Positions 4,846 to 5,787 of a stretch of DNA of 5,787 nt are shown here, one piece after another. Origin of the DNA: an uncultured Roseburia sp. (lineage in GTDB: Bacteria; Bacillota; Clostridia; Lachnospirales; Lachnospiraceae). Every line of letters starts with the position of its first letter. Position 1 is the stretch's first letter. Made by a program: the position numbers and the translations under genes. The notes below the pieces were generated by a model. The model saw nothing but the letters and a program-made list of their open reading frames with translations, searched no databases and was not told the origin of the DNA. The stretch covers positions 1-5,787 of the forward strand of contig CAKQXQ010000078.1 in assembly GCA_934292805.1 (NCBI GenBank), in the 5' to 3' direction.

Positions 4846-5787
4846 TTATGCACGAAGCTTGATATCAAGTGTTTTCTCTAAGTTCTTTAAGATTTTCTTG
4901 ACAAAACCTTCCACTCTTTCCGTTGTGAATTCTTCGTCAGCCGGAGTAAATACAACTGAGAATGCCATGCTCTTCTTATCCGGTCCGAGCTGGATTCCTT
5001 CGTAGACATCGAATAATGTTACATCTGTGACATAATCGCAGGCCTCTTTGATACCATTTTCAATCTGTGCACAAGTAATCGTTTTATCTACAACAAACGC
5101 GAAATCACGTTTTTCTACAGCGAATTTTGGCAATGGAGTAAAGATCTGCTCTTTTCCATACCATTTTTTCAGGGATGCAAGGTCAATTTCCATAACGTAA
5201 GCCGGTACACGCATATCAAGGTCGTCCATGATCTCGTAAGATACCTTTCCAAGATATCCTACCTTTTCACCTTCGCAATAAATCTCTGCGGTCTGGTAAG
5301 GGTGAAGGAATGTATTCTCAGCTGCTTCATATGTGAAAGTAACATTCAGAGCATCTGCAACTGTCTCAGCAAATCCCTTTAAAGTATAGAAGGATTCGTT
5401 CTCACCGAATAATCCAACACAGAGAGTTTCTCTTTCATCCGGATATTCTGTAAGCGGAAGTTCCTTTGGAATGAAAATATTTCCAAGTTCAAAAATTCTT
5501 CCCTCTAAGATTGCTTTCTTCTGGTTTCTTGCCATCGCATGGAGCATCTGAGGAACCAGTGTTGTTCTCATAAGAGACAGATCAATATTGATCGGATTGA
5601 TCAGACTGATCGCATGTCTTTCTTTTGCATCCTTTGGTAATCTTAACAGGTCAAGATCAGATGGTGAGAAGAAAGAATAATGGATTCCTTCATAAGCACC
5701 TGCTGCACAAAGTGCACGTTTGATTTTAAGTTCTGTCTTCTGTTTTAAGTTTAATCCACCTAATGTCACTTTCGCAGTCGGCATAAA
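4846..5787 (-). CDS. pheT: Phenylalanyl-tRNA synthetase beta subunit, C-terminal part (5' end outside window)
   Basis: Beta subunit of the cytoplasmic alpha2-beta2 enzyme that charges tRNA-Phe. The window holds the last 313 codons of a gene that normally encodes about 790-810 residues; the frame runs open to the right edge, so the ATG at 5784 is internal, not the start. Visible, in residues counted from the edge: the end of the B5-like region and the link to the catalytic-like core (LKIKRALCAAGAYEGIHYSF, about 20-39), the core motif LINPINIDLSLMRTTLVPQML (62-82), IFELGNIF (97-104), then the C-terminal FDX-ACB anticodon-binding domain of about 95 residues starting at PLPKFAVEKRDFAFVVD (218-234) and ending at the stop. 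The beta subunit is normally encoded directly after pheS, presumably beyond the right edge. It is followed by queA after 78 nt, with a stem-loop between them. No defects are visible. Confidence 0.97.
   Translation of the reverse strand, partial: FMPTAKVTLGGLNLKQKTELKIKRALCAAGAYEGIHYSFFSPSDLDLLRLPKDAKERHAISLINPINIDLSLMRTTLVPQMLHAMARNQKKAILEGRIFELGNIFIPKELPLTEYPDERETLCVGLFGENESFYTLKGFAETVADALNVTFTYEAAENTFLHPYQTAEIYCEGEKVGYLGKVSYEIMDDLDMRVPAYVMEIDLASLKKWYGKEQIFTPLPKFAVEKRDFAFVVDKTITCAQIENGIKEACDYVTDVTLFDVYEGIQLGPDKKSMAFSVVFTPADEEFTTERVEGFVKKILKNLEKTLDIKLRA

Overview
This window looks like a chromosomal segment of a low-to-moderate-GC Gram-positive anaerobe of the Clostridia, most likely a Lachnospiraceae-type gut bacterium. 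That assignment rests on the AT-rich composition, the strong AGGAGG-type ribosome binding sites, the standard genetic code and the type of proteins encoded; it is an inference, not a species call. Every gene I can support lies on the minus strand, so the biological reading order runs from high to low coordinates.

The right part (5787 to about 2010) reads as one co-directional block. It starts with the 3' part of pheT (phenylalanyl-tRNA synthetase beta subunit, cut by the window edge). A 78-nt spacer with a strong minus-strand stem-loop follows, then a complete queA (queuosine tRNA modification). After 26 nt comes a TraX-family integral membrane protein, and after about 60 nt a Cof-type HAD phosphatase. 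A clear Rho-independent terminator (2012-2056) closes the block. The first two genes both act on tRNA. The membrane protein and the phosphatase have no obvious connection to them and may simply be co-transcribed.

The left part (about 1940 to 1) is a sugar-utilisation fragment in visible decay. A LacI-family regulator gene has its own TATAAT promoter with an imperfect CG-centred dyad overlapping it. The gene has lost a block from the middle of its ligand-binding domain, in frame, and has also lost its C-terminus. It runs directly, with an 8-nt overlap, into a MATE-family transporter remnant in which the first transmembrane helix is joined in frame to the last portion of the protein, so about three quarters of the transporter is missing. 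Downstream is an apparently healthy PfkB-family fructokinase gene with its own ribosome binding site and a plausible promoter; its C-terminus lies beyond the window start.

The most notable observation is this set of three deletions packed into about 650 bases (two within genes, one between them), which keep reading frames open and leave an intact DNA-binding domain next to a candidate operator. I see no CRISPR array, tRNA or rRNA gene, insertion sequence, or convincing novel multi-gene system. No stretch longer than 300 bases lacks a gene; the longest (1882-2104) holds the lacI promoter and operator region and the HAD terminator.
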